From Altererythrobacter sp. B11 (GTDB lineage Bacteria > Pseudomonadota > Alphaproteobacteria > Sphingomonadales > Sphingomonadaceae): a DNA stretch of 64,000 nt. This document shows, piece after piece, positions 34,086-41,269 of the stretch. A model generated the notes under the pieces. It had not been told where the DNA came from and made no database searches. It saw only the letters and a list, made by a program, of their open reading frames with translations. The position numbers and the translations under genes are program-made. The DNA lies in the NCBI RefSeq assembly GCF_003569745.1, contig NZ_AP018498.1:992001-1056000 (forward strand), given 5' to 3'. The number at the start of each line of letters is the position of its first letter. Positions within the stretch are counted from its first letter, which is position 1.

Positions 34086-34757
34086 ATGTGGCAGCTCCAT
34101 ACTTTTTCCCTTTGTCCGTTCAGCCGCAAGGTTCGTCTCGCCCTCAGCGAAAAGGGCGTGGGCTATGAGCTTGTGCGGGAATATCCCTGGGATCCGAGCG
34201 AAGGCTTCTTCACGCTGAATCCGGGTGGACGGGTTCCGGTGCTGCGGCTCGACGAGAAGAAGCTCGTGCTGATCGACAGCCAGGCGATCTGCGAATATTT
34301 CGAAGAGACGGTGGATCGCAGCCCGCTGATCCTGGGCACGGCCGCCGGCCGGGCGGAGATCCGCCGCCTCACCGCGATGTTCGACGAACAGTTCTTCGCC
34401 GATGTCACCGGGCCGCTGATGGTCGAAAAGATGAAGAAGCGGCTGGTGCTGCGGCAGCCGCCGGATTCACAGGCGCTGCGGCTGGCCATGCGGCTGGCGC
34501 ATGAGCATCTCGATTATATCGACTGGCTGACGGACACCCGCCGCTGGCTGGCCGGCGCGCAGCTGAGCCTGGCCGATTTCGCCGCGGCGGCGCAGATCTC
34601 CGTCGCCGATTATCTCGGCGGGATCGACTGGTCGGGCCATGAGGGCGCACACAGCTGGTACCGCGTGATGAAAAGCCGCCCCAGCTTCCGGCCGCTGCTG
34701 ACGGAGAAGATGGAAGGCATCCCCCCGCCGCGCCATTATGCCGATGTGAACGCCTGA
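34086..34757 (+). CDS. fzlA: GST-fold protein, FzlA-like
   Basis: 223 aa with N-terminal thioredoxin fold (LHTFSLCPFSRKVRLALSEK, NPGGRVPVL, IDSQAICEYFEE) and an all-helical C-terminal domain. The C-terminal stretch MKSRPSFRPLLTEKMEGIPP followed by HYAD is characteristic of FzlA, the alphaproteobacterial GST-like protein that binds FtsZ at the division site in Caulobacter. It is therefore more likely a cell-division protein than a lignin beta-etherase (LigE/F), despite the neighbouring LigD-like gene. ATG 34086 is preferred (GGGGACGG upstream); ATG 34071 is possible. Confidence 0.8.
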   Translation: MWQLHTFSLCPFSRKVRLALSEKGVGYELVREYPWDPSEGFFTLNPGGRVPVLRLDEKKLVLIDSQAICEYFEETVDRSPLILGTAAGRAEIRRLTAMFDEQFFADVTGPLMVEKMKKRLVLRQPPDSQALRLAMRLAHEHLDYIDWLTDTRRWLAGAQLSLADFAAAAQISVADYLGGIDWSGHEGAHSWYRVMKSRPSFRPLLTEKMEGIPPPRHYADVNA

Positions 34758-34777
34758 CGCGCGCAGGCTGCGCGGCG

Positions 34778-35305
34778 TCAGACCAGCGCGTAATAACGCA
34801 GCAGATTGCCGTCGCTGCGCCGCTCGCCCACGCCGATGAAGACGTGCTTGGTCAGCCAGTCATGCTTGCCCACGGGGCATTCGAAGGTGGGATTGCCGCG
34901 CAGGTAATAGTCTTCATGCGGAACCGGCTCCCCACCGTTGAAGGCCCAGTCGCGCAGGCGCGCCATCGTGTCCGGCTTGCGCCCCCACAGGAAACCCTTG
35001 TTGTTGAGCAGGATGATCGTGCCGTCCTCCTCCTCCAGCAGATAGCGCGCATCGAAGCAGGCAACGTCGTCGGGGCGAAAATAGGCATAGTCCCCGCCCG
35101 ATCCGGGCACGGCCCGCCCGCGGATGTTCGGCCCTTCGAAATGCCCGCCCTGCACCAGCACGGCGGAACGCATGCCGCCATTGGGATGCGGGGCGATGGT
35201 GAACACCTCGGGAAAGGTCAGCCGCACTTCCATCGCGAATTCCATCCGCGGATTGTCCAGCGTGGAGAAGGGCGGCGCGAAGGGGGTGGTGTCGGAGAAT
35301 TGCAT
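34778..35305 (-). CDS. DUF3237 protein, second PhcF/PhcG-like decarboxylase candidate
   Basis: 175 aa. Family blocks: LTFPEVFTIAPHPNGGMRSA, GGHFEGPNIRGRAVPGSGGD, DARYLLEEEDGTIILLNNKG, YYLRGNPTFECPVGKHDWL. It differs clearly from the copy at 21975 and carries a longer N-terminus (about 25 residues). It is the last gene of a minus-strand run starting with a GMC oxidase (38133), with SnoaL-like and SDR genes between, 14 bp after the SDR. If the PhcC/D-PhcF/G model holds, the two DUF3237 proteins would act on opposite enantiomers. The chemistry is known from SYK-6 homologues only. Confidence 0.78.
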   Translation of the reverse strand: MQFSDTTPFAPPFSTLDNPRMEFAMEVRLTFPEVFTIAPHPNGGMRSAVLVQGGHFEGPNIRGRAVPGSGGDYAYFRPDDVACFDARYLLEEEDGTIILLNNKGFLWGRKPDTMARLRDWAFNGGEPVPHEDYYLRGNPTFECPVGKHDWLTKHVFIGVGERRSDGNLLRYYALV

Positions 35306-35319
35306 GGGTGCGGTTCCTT

Positions 35320-36069
35320 TCAACGAAGTTCCAGCAGGCCGCCATCGACGAACAGATTGGCGGCCGTGATGAAGGACGCGTCCTCGCTCGCCAGGAACAG
35401 CACGGCCTTTGCCACTTCGTCGCTTTCGCCCATGCGGTGCATGGGGATGCTCTCGATCATGCGTTGCTTGAGGGTGGCGACATCGGCATCGCTCATGCCC
35501 GGATTGCGATGGAGCAGCGGCGTGTCGATCGGGCCGGGGCTGACCATGTTGAGGCGGATCCCTTCGCCCACCAGCTCCGCGGCGAACACCTTCATCGCCG
35601 CGTAGAGCCCGCCCTTGGCTGCGGCATACACGCCATTGCCCGGCAGCGCGCCATGCGCGCCGATGGAGCCGGTGACCACGATCGCGCCGCCTTTGCTTAT
35701 GATCCGCACCGCCTTCTGCAGCGCGAAGACGCAACCCTTGAGGTTGATCGAATGGGTCTGGTCCCAGCTTTCCGGCGTGATCGCGCGCAGGGGGGCGAAA
35801 CCGCCGACGCCGGCGTTGATATAGAGCACGTCGATGCGGCCATCTTCCGCCTCGATCGCGGAGACCACCGCTTCGCTCGAGGCGATATCGGCGATGTCCG
35901 CGCGGTAGCCCCGGCTGCCGGGAATCGCGGCCACGGCTTCATCGATGGTCTGCTGGTTGCGCCCGGTCAGATGGACCTTGGCCCCTTCCGCCGCCAGCGC
36001 CTTCGCCGTTGCCAGCCCCATGCCGCTGTTGCCGCCCATCACGAGCGCCACCTTGTCCTTGAAACGCAT
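35320..36069 (-). CDS. Short-chain dehydrogenase/reductase (classical)
   Basis: 249 aa. ALVMGGNSGMGLATAKAL binds NAD(P); the catalytic Ser is in VTGSIGAHG and Tyr/Lys in YAAAKGGLY; the C-terminal FVDGGLLELR is usual for this group. NAD versus NADP: a basic TGRN after the second strand suggests NADP. The start at 36069 has AAAGGGG 6 bases upstream; ATG 36075 lies inside the spacer. It is in the GMC-SnoaL-SDR-DUF3237 run, so it probably acts on the same lignin-type substrate. The reaction is unknown. Confidence 0.87.
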   Translation of the reverse strand: MRFKDKVALVMGGNSGMGLATAKALAAEGAKVHLTGRNQQTIDEAVAAIPGSRGYRADIADIASSEAVVSAIEAEDGRIDVLYINAGVGGFAPLRAITPESWDQTHSINLKGCVFALQKAVRIISKGGAIVVTGSIGAHGALPGNGVYAAAKGGLYAAMKVFAAELVGEGIRLNMVSPGPIDTPLLHRNPGMSDADVATLKQRMIESIPMHRMGESDEVAKAVLFLASEDASFITAANLFVDGGLLELR

Positions 36070-36100
36070 TGTCATCCCCTTTTCTGGCGGCAACGTGCGA

Positions 36101-36490
36101 TCAGAACGGCGAGTTCGGATTGGGCCCGCCCTCGATCACATCCTGCATCACATCCCAATGTTCCACGATCCGGCCGTGCTCGATCCGGAAGATGTCGATC
36201 ACGGCCCAGCCGAGGTCGCCCGGCCAGCGGCGGACATGGTAATGCACGGTGACGTGATCGCCATCCACGAAGGCGCGCTTCACATCATGCACCGCCTCCG
36301 GCGTCTGTTCGCGGATCATGTCGAGGAAGGCCTTGAGCGGTTCGCGCCCCGGCTCCACCGACTGGTTGTGCTGGATGTAGTCCGCCGCGATGAAGCGATC
36401 GACGGCGCCGGAATCCATCGGGTTCAGCACGTCGGAAAACAGGCCCATCACCAGATCGAGATTGGCCTGCTCCTCCGCCGTCCGGCTCAT
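36101..36490 (-). CDS. SnoaL/NTF2-like protein (predicted cytoplasmic)
   Basis: 129 aa, cone-shaped NTF2 fold pattern: NLDLVMGLFSDVLNPMDSGA, FIAADYIQHNQSVEPGREPL, then VHYHVRRWPGD and DIFRIEHGRIVEHWDVMQDV. The 'Y-I-Q-H-N' and 'I-V-E-H-W-D' pieces are typical of SnoaL-like polyketide-cyclase relatives with an unknown reaction. It overlaps the upstream GMC gene by ATGA, so it is made together with it. In Novosphingobium, NTF2 proteins LdpA and PcfL remove formaldehyde from lignin dimers; this is one of three candidates in the window. Confidence 0.8.
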   Translation of the reverse strand: MSRTAEEQANLDLVMGLFSDVLNPMDSGAVDRFIAADYIQHNQSVEPGREPLKAFLDMIREQTPEAVHDVKRAFVDGDHVTVHYHVRRWPGDLGWAVIDIFRIEHGRIVEHWDVMQDVIEGGPNPNSPF

Positions 36491-38133
36491 GCCGCGACGC
36501 TTTCGGTCAGCTCCGCCCGCGGCAGGCTGCGCCCGCGGATCAGGTCCGCCGCCTTCTCCCCCACCATGAAGGCGGGGAGATTGGTGTTGCCACCCGGCAC
36601 GGTGGGCATGACCGAACAATCCGCCACGCGCAGGCCCGCCACCCCGATCACCCGCAACTCGCTATCCACCACGGAGCGTTCGCCCATGCCCATCGCACAG
36701 GTACTGGTGGGGTGCTGGGCGACATAGCAGGACGCGCGGATGAAGGCGTCCAGATCCTCGTCGCTCTCCACCTGTGCGCCGGGCGTCCGTTCGGAGGCGA
36801 TCATGTCGGCCATGGGCGGCGTGTTGTAGATGCGGCGGGTGGTGCGGAAGGCGCGGCGCATCTGTTCCCGATCCGCCTCTTCCGCCAGGGTGTTGAGCGT
36901 GACGGAGGCGACATCGCGCGGGTCCGGGCTCTTCAGCTGCACCCAGCCGCGGCTTTCCGGGTGCAGCTGCACCACGCCGGCCCAGAACACATGATCCTGC
37001 ACCGCCCTGATACCCGGGAACCACGGCGCGGCATCGAAGCGGATGGGATTGACCATGATCTGCAGATCCGGCCGGTCGAGATGCGGCGCGGTGCGGATCA
37101 CGACATTGCAGCTGTTCACCTGCGTCGCCATCGAACCGGTGCCGGTGAACATCCAGCGCAGCGTGTTGAGCGCGATCCGGTCCCACCGCAGCTGATTGAG
37201 GAAGGTCACTGGCTCGGCAGCGTTGAATTCGAGCATCGCGCAGGGATGTTCCTGCAGGTTGCGCCCCACGCCCGGGCTGTCATGCAGCATTTCGATCCCG
37301 TGGCTCTTCAGATGCGCCGCCGGGCCGATGCCGCTCAGCATCAGCAGATGGGGCGAATTGTAGCTGCCGCCGGAAAGGATCACCTCGCGCCGGGCGCGCA
37401 CCACCTGCGGCCCGTCCTCGCCTTCGATCTCCACGCCCACGCAGCGGCGCCCCTCGAACACCACGCGCCGCACCAGCACGCCCGAGCGGACATCGAGATT
37501 GCGACGCCCCATCGCGGGCTTGAGATAGGCCGTGGCCCCGCTCACCCGGCGGCCGCGTGCATCCACCGTCTGCTCACCCCGGGCGAAGCCTTCCGGATGG
37601 GCGCCGGCGAGATCCTCCGTGGTGGCGAAGCCCGCCGCTTCCGCCGTCTCCATCATCTGCCGGTGCAGCAGGTGCGGCGAATCGATCGGCCGGATCGCCA
37701 CCGGCCCGGCGCCGCCGTGATAGGTGTCTTCCCCCCGCCAGCTGCTTTCGGACTTGCGGAAATAGGGCAGCACATCGGCATAGGACCAGCCCCGCGCACC
37801 CATCTGCGCCCACTGATCGTAATCCGCCGGATGGCCGCGCATGGCGAACATGCCGTTGATCGAGCCGGAGCCGCCCACCACGCGGCCGCGCGGCAGCGGC
37901 AGCTGGCGCCCGTCCAGATGCGGTTCGGGCTCGGTCATATAGGCCCAGTTGAAGCGCGGATCGGGCATGGCCTTGAGGAAGGCCAGCGGCATCTTGAGAT
38001 AGAGATGTTCGTCGCGGCCGCCGGCCTCCAGCACCAGCACGCTGCTGTGCGGATCCTCGCTCAGCCGCGCGGCCACCACGCAGCCGGCGCTGCCCGCCCC
38101 GACGACGATATAATCATAGCTTGCTTCGGCCAT
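36487..38133 (-). CDS. GMC-family FAD oxidoreductase, second PhcC/PhcD-like candidate
   Basis: 548 aa. FAD-binding YIVVGAGSAGCVVAARLSED, signature GRVVGGSGSINGMFAMRG, and the active-site end VPGGNTNLPAFMVGEKAADL. The catalytic His region reads SCYVAQHPTSTCAMG, where His is kept. It is clearly paralogous to the enzyme at 20205-21863 but divergent. Start ATG 38133 with AAGGGAGAG upstream. It heads a four-gene run with SnoaL-like, SDR and DUF3237 genes. Homologues in SYK-6 (PhcC, PhcD, HpvZ) oxidise gamma-alcohols of lignin dimers or monomers, feeding electrons to ubiquinone. Substrate inferred. Confidence 0.9.
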   Translation of the reverse strand: MAEASYDYIVVGAGSAGCVVAARLSEDPHSSVLVLEAGGRDEHLYLKMPLAFLKAMPDPRFNWAYMTEPEPHLDGRQLPLPRGRVVGGSGSINGMFAMRGHPADYDQWAQMGARGWSYADVLPYFRKSESSWRGEDTYHGGAGPVAIRPIDSPHLLHRQMMETAEAAGFATTEDLAGAHPEGFARGEQTVDARGRRVSGATAYLKPAMGRRNLDVRSGVLVRRVVFEGRRCVGVEIEGEDGPQVVRARREVILSGGSYNSPHLLMLSGIGPAAHLKSHGIEMLHDSPGVGRNLQEHPCAMLEFNAAEPVTFLNQLRWDRIALNTLRWMFTGTGSMATQVNSCNVVIRTAPHLDRPDLQIMVNPIRFDAAPWFPGIRAVQDHVFWAGVVQLHPESRGWVQLKSPDPRDVASVTLNTLAEEADREQMRRAFRTTRRIYNTPPMADMIASERTPGAQVESDEDLDAFIRASCYVAQHPTSTCAMGMGERSVVDSELRVIGVAGLRVADCSVMPTVPGGNTNLPAFMVGEKAADLIRGRSLPRAELTESVAA

Positions 38134-38158
38134 GGCCTTGCTCTCCCTTGCTGCCTTG

Positions 38159-38172
38159 CTAACGGTCGTTAG
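38159..38172. promoter_or_regulatory. Perfect palindrome in divergent promoter, likely operator
   Basis: CTAACGGTCGTTAG has perfect 6-bp arms around GT. It lies in the 67-bp gap between the GMC gene (minus) and the NTF2-like gene (plus), close to both starts. The half-site TCGTTAG also occurs in the MarR/dioxygenase intergenic region (16729-16735). Confidence 0.5.
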
Positions 38173-38200
38173 GATTGCTGGCAAGGAGAGGAAGCCGATC

Positions 38201-38632
38201 ATGTCCACCATCACCCGCCCCGCGGACTATGCCCGCTATGCCGAAGCCTTCAACGCGCGCGATTATGATGCGGTGTTCGATTTCTATTCCGACACGCCGC
38301 GCATGGCCTTCTTCGGCATAGAGATCACCACCCGTCAGCAATTGCGCGATTTCTACGGCTTCCTGCACCAGTACGTGGCGGAGACGATCACCGTGCAGCG
38401 TATCGCGGTGAGCGAAGATCTCTGCGCGGTGGAGGGGCTGATCCGCATCGAAGGCACAGGCGATCTGACGCGGGAGGTGCTGGATGCGCGCGGCATGGGC
38501 CAGTTCTTCCCCATCGCCAAAGGGGAAGTGCAGGAAATGCGGCAATATATCCATTATCATCTGGCGGATGGCCGGATAGAAAGCGTGGGCTGTACGCTGG
38601 TGCCTGAGGCGCTCTCTTCGCACTTGCGTTAA
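38201..38632 (+). CDS. NTF2/SnoaL-like protein (predicted cytoplasmic)
   Basis: 143 aa from ATG 38201 behind AAGGAGAGG. NTF2 fold pattern: ADYARYAEAFNARDYDAVFD, FYSDTPRMAFFGIEITTRQQ, the VEGLIRIEGTGDL strand and QYIHYHLADGRIESVGC. Divergent from the GMC oxidase and sharing its operator palindrome, so the two are likely induced together. Possible lignin-dimer lyase of the LdpA/PcfL kind (inference) or another SnoaL-type isomerase or dehydratase. No conserved catalytic residues can be assigned without a structure. Confidence 0.75.
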   Translation: MSTITRPADYARYAEAFNARDYDAVFDFYSDTPRMAFFGIEITTRQQLRDFYGFLHQYVAETITVQRIAVSEDLCAVEGLIRIEGTGDLTREVLDARGMGQFFPIAKGEVQEMRQYIHYHLADGRIESVGCTLVPEALSSHLR

Positions 38633-38648
38633 TTTCGCATACATGAAA
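38633..38648. promoter_or_regulatory. TTTC-N8-GAAA element upstream of MetE-like gene
   Basis: TTTCGCATACATGAAA, beginning directly after the previous stop, is an imperfect palindrome (TTTC/GAAA ends). ATTCGCAGGTATGAAA at 43451-43466, upstream of metF, matches it at 12 of 16 positions. The IclR gene at 39810 is in the same unit, so this may be its operator. Confidence 0.4.
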
Positions 38649-38679
38649 CAAGCATCCTCGTTCGGAGGAGGATGTTGAA

Positions 38680-39807
38680 GTGATCAAGACCACCCATGTC
38701 GGCAGCCTGCCGCGCGGCGAGGAACTCGTGCCCCTGCTGCTGGCGCGCGACAAGGGCGAGGCTTACGACGCCGCCGAGTTCGACGCCAAGGTGCAGGCGG
38801 CGGTGGACGAAGCCGTGCGCAAGCAGGTGGAGGCGGGCGTCAGCGTCGTCTCCGATGGCGAGCTCGGCAAGGTCGGCTATTCCACCTATATTATCGAGCG
38901 GCTCTCCGGCTTTGGCGGCCACACGCCGCGCAAGCCTGCCATGGATCTGGCGCAGGTGCCGGATCTGGCCAAGAAGCTGTCCCACATCATGGGTGCGCAG
39001 GAATTCACCCGGGCGAGCGCCATCGACAAAGTCACGCTGGTCAATCTGGAACCCTGCCACGAGGATATCCGCCGCTTCGCCAAGGCGCTGGAAAAGCACG
39101 GGAAGGGCGTGGAAGGCTTCCTGAACTCGGCCAGTCCCGGCCTCATCACGGCGTTCCAGCCGAACCAGTATTATCCCAGCCACGAAGCCTATCTGGCCGA
39201 CCTTACGGACGCGATGCGGCCGGAATATGAAGCGATCGTGGAGGCCGGCTTCCAGCTGCAGCTCGATTGCCCCGACCTCGCGATGAGCCGCCACACCGGC
39301 TACCAGGACATGAGCGAGGAGGAGTTCCTCCGCACCATCTCCGCCAATGTGGAGGCGCTGAACGCCGCCACCGCGAATATCGCGCCGGAAAGGCTGCGCA
39401 TGCATGTGTGCTGGGGCAATTACGAAGGCCCGCACGATTTCGACATTCCGCTGGAGAAGATCCTCGACATTGTGCTCGCCGCCCGCCCCTCCACGATCCT
39501 GTTCGAAAGCGCCAATCCGCGGCACGAGCATGAATGGGTGGTGTGGAAGGAAGCCAAGCTGCCCGACGACAAGATCCTGGCCCCGGGCTTCATCGATTCC
39601 TGCTCCAACTACATCGAAACGCCCGAGCTGATCGCCCAGCGGGTGGAGCGCTTCGCGGCATTCGTCGGCAAGGACCGGGTAATCGCCAGCAGCGATTGCG
39701 GCTTCGGCACCTTCGCCGGCTATGGCAAGATCGACCCCGCGGTTGCGTGGAAGAAGCTGGCCAATCTGCGCGCGGGCGCGGATATTGCCGAGGCACGGAT
39801 CGGCTGA
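38680..39807 (+). CDS. Short MetE-like (cobalamin-independent methionine synthase C-terminal domain) protein
   Basis: 375 aa, equal to the C-terminal half of MetE, from a GTG with GGAGGAGG 8 bases upstream. Begins IKTTHVGSLPRGEEL and has the zinc residues: His and Cys in MHVCWGNYEGPH and Cys in SSDCGFGTFAG. Stand-alone MetE-C proteins include core methionine synthases and the epoxyalkane:coenzyme M transferase, so the substrate is open. Beside LigM and metF, it could pass methyl groups from methyl-THF to a thiol, making methionine. The IclR gene follows after 2 bp. It lacks MetE's N-terminal folate-positioning domain. Confidence 0.8.
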   Translation: MIKTTHVGSLPRGEELVPLLLARDKGEAYDAAEFDAKVQAAVDEAVRKQVEAGVSVVSDGELGKVGYSTYIIERLSGFGGHTPRKPAMDLAQVPDLAKKLSHIMGAQEFTRASAIDKVTLVNLEPCHEDIRRFAKALEKHGKGVEGFLNSASPGLITAFQPNQYYPSHEAYLADLTDAMRPEYEAIVEAGFQLQLDCPDLAMSRHTGYQDMSEEEFLRTISANVEALNAATANIAPERLRMHVCWGNYEGPHDFDIPLEKILDIVLAARPSTILFESANPRHEHEWVVWKEAKLPDDKILAPGFIDSCSNYIETPELIAQRVERFAAFVGKDRVIASSDCGFGTFAGYGKIDPAVAWKKLANLRAGADIAEARIG

Positions 39808-39809
39808 CC

Positions 39810-40589
39810 GTGGACAGCGGCGCCGGCATCAGCGGGCATCCCATCCCCGGCCAGTCGAGCCAGGTCAAATCGGCCACGCGCACGCTCGACATCATCGAAT
39901 ATGTCGTGGCGCATGACCGGCCGCTGGTGGCGCAGGAAATCGCCGTGGCACTGGGGATCCCCGTGTCCAGCCTGTCCTACCTGCTGGCCACGCTGGTGGA
40001 CCGCCACTATCTGGTCCGCGAAGGCCGCCGCTATTCCGCCGGGCCGGGGCTGGAGCGGCTGCAGGCCAAGAGCGGCGGCTTCTCCCTGTCGGAACGCGCC
40101 GCGCCGCTGGTGCGAACCCTGCGGGTGCAGCTGAACGAGACGAGCAGCTTCTTCGTGCGCAGCGAATGGGACGTGGAGGCGACCGTCACCGAATCCAGCG
40201 AGCAGGCGCTGCGCTATTCGATCGAGACGGGCAAGCGCATCCCGATGCATGTCATGGCCTCGGGCAAGGCACTGCTGGCGGCGATGAGCGACGAGGAACT
40301 GGATCGCTATTTCGCCGAGAGCCAGCGGGAGCGGCTGACCCCCTCCACCGTCACCGAGGAGGGGCCGCTGCGCGCGCAGCTCGCCCGCATCCGCAAGGAT
40401 GGCTTCGCGATGACCGATGAGGAGCGGAGCCTGGGCATCTGCGGCATTGGCCGCGTGGTCACCATCGGCGGCGAGCCGGTGGGGGCGCTGTCGGTGGCCG
40501 TGCCCAAGGTTCGCTTCGACGATGCGCTGCGGGAACGTGTCTGCGGGCTGCTGGAACGGACCAGCGGCCTGCTGGAATCGGCGGCCTAG
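39810..40589 (+). CDS. IclR-family transcriptional regulator
   Basis: 259 aa. N-terminal winged helix (ATRTLDIIEYVVAHDRPLVA, then QEIAVALGIPVSSLSYLLAT) and a C-terminal ligand-binding domain (SGKALLAAMSDEELDRYFAE, EERSLGICGIGRVV, GALSVAVPKVRF). The GTG at 39810 comes 2 bases after the MetE-like stop, so the two are co-transcribed. IclR proteins such as PcaR and PobR control aromatic catabolism with aromatic or intermediate ligands. It is the likely regulator of the MetE-like gene and perhaps of ligM and metF. Its 3' end overlaps the convergent exported gene by 4 bp. Confidence 0.9.
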   Translation: MDSGAGISGHPIPGQSSQVKSATRTLDIIEYVVAHDRPLVAQEIAVALGIPVSSLSYLLATLVDRHYLVREGRRYSAGPGLERLQAKSGGFSLSERAAPLVRTLRVQLNETSSFFVRSEWDVEATVTESSEQALRYSIETGKRIPMHVMASGKALLAAMSDEELDRYFAESQRERLTPSTVTEEGPLRAQLARIRKDGFAMTDEERSLGICGIGRVVTIGGEPVGALSVAVPKVRFDDALRERVCGLLERTSGLLESAA

Positions 40590-41167
40590 CGGCCCTCCAC
40601 CGCCGGTTCTTCCGCCGGACCCTGCACAGGCTCCTGGGCGGTCGGGGCGTCATCCGCCGGCGGCGCTGCGGAGAATTGCACCAACGCGCCCGGCGTGAGC
40701 GAGTCGGCATCGGCCCGCGTATAGGTCTGTCCCGGGCCCCAGGGGCCGAGCGTGCTCGCCGGATCGCCCCGCACCAGCGGAAGCACCGGAAAGCCGGTGT
40801 CGGCATAAATTGCCTCCGCCGTGTCCGTCCCCGCCACATGGATGCGGAATACGTCGGGCAGCGTGTGCGGGCGGGGGTCCGCGAAGGTCAGCTCCAGCCA
40901 GCCCCCGGTTTCCTTTGTTGCGGTCGCCTCAATCGGCACGGGCGGGCCGACCAGATCAATAAAGCGCACGCCGTCGCTGGCGAAGCGGCGCGGGCGCAGC
41001 CACTGCGCTTTCCAGCTCTCGCCGTCCTTCTCCAGCGCGAAGCCGAAGACGCCGGTGCCCTCCACTTCGAAGATCCACAGGCCTTCAAGCGGATCGCGCG
41101 CTTGTGCGGAGAGGGCCGTCGGCACCGAGAGGATCATCGCGAAGGCGAGCAGCAGGCGTTTCAGCAT
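40586..41167 (-). CDS. Exported protein, unknown function (DUF2147-like hints)
   Basis: 193 aa. The first 23 residues (LKRLLLAFAMILSVPTALSA, then QA) are a signal peptide. The mature part starts DPLEGLWIFEVEGTGVFGFA, a beta-rich lipocalin-like opening as in DUF2147 proteins, and ends in a Pro/Ala/Glu-rich tail (from about 165). It is separated from ligM upstream by a terminator and is probably a lone transcript. No enzymatic motif seen. The link to aromatic catabolism is positional only. Confidence 0.7.
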   Translation of the reverse strand: MLKRLLLAFAMILSVPTALSAQARDPLEGLWIFEVEGTGVFGFALEKDGESWKAQWLRPRRFASDGVRFIDLVGPPVPIEATATKETGGWLELTFADPRPHTLPDVFRIHVAGTDTAEAIYADTGFPVLPLVRGDPASTLGPWGPGQTYTRADADSLTPGALVQFSAAPPADDAPTAQEPVQGPAEEPAVEGR

Positions 41168-41213
41168 GGTTGCAGACTAACCTCGCCGCGGCGCCGCTGA
41201 AAGCGCGATGCGA

Positions 41214-41246
41214 TAAAAAGAAAGGGCGGCCACAGGGCCGCCCTTT
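41214..41246 (-). terminator. Rho-independent terminator downstream of ligM-like gene
   Basis: AAAGGGCGGC-cacagg-GCCGCCCTTT stem (41221-41246), followed on the minus strand by a T-run (the AAAAAG at 41215-41220 read in reverse). It lies 24 bp after the O-demethylase stop. Confidence 0.8.
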
Positions 41247-41269
41247 CAATCTTCGAAGGTGATCGCCGA

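Noticed and set aside
34086-34757. GST next to a LigD-like gene read as a LigE/LigF beta-etherase
   Set aside because: The C-terminal MKSRPSFRPLL and HYAD pieces match FzlA, and the overall pattern is not that of beta-etherases.
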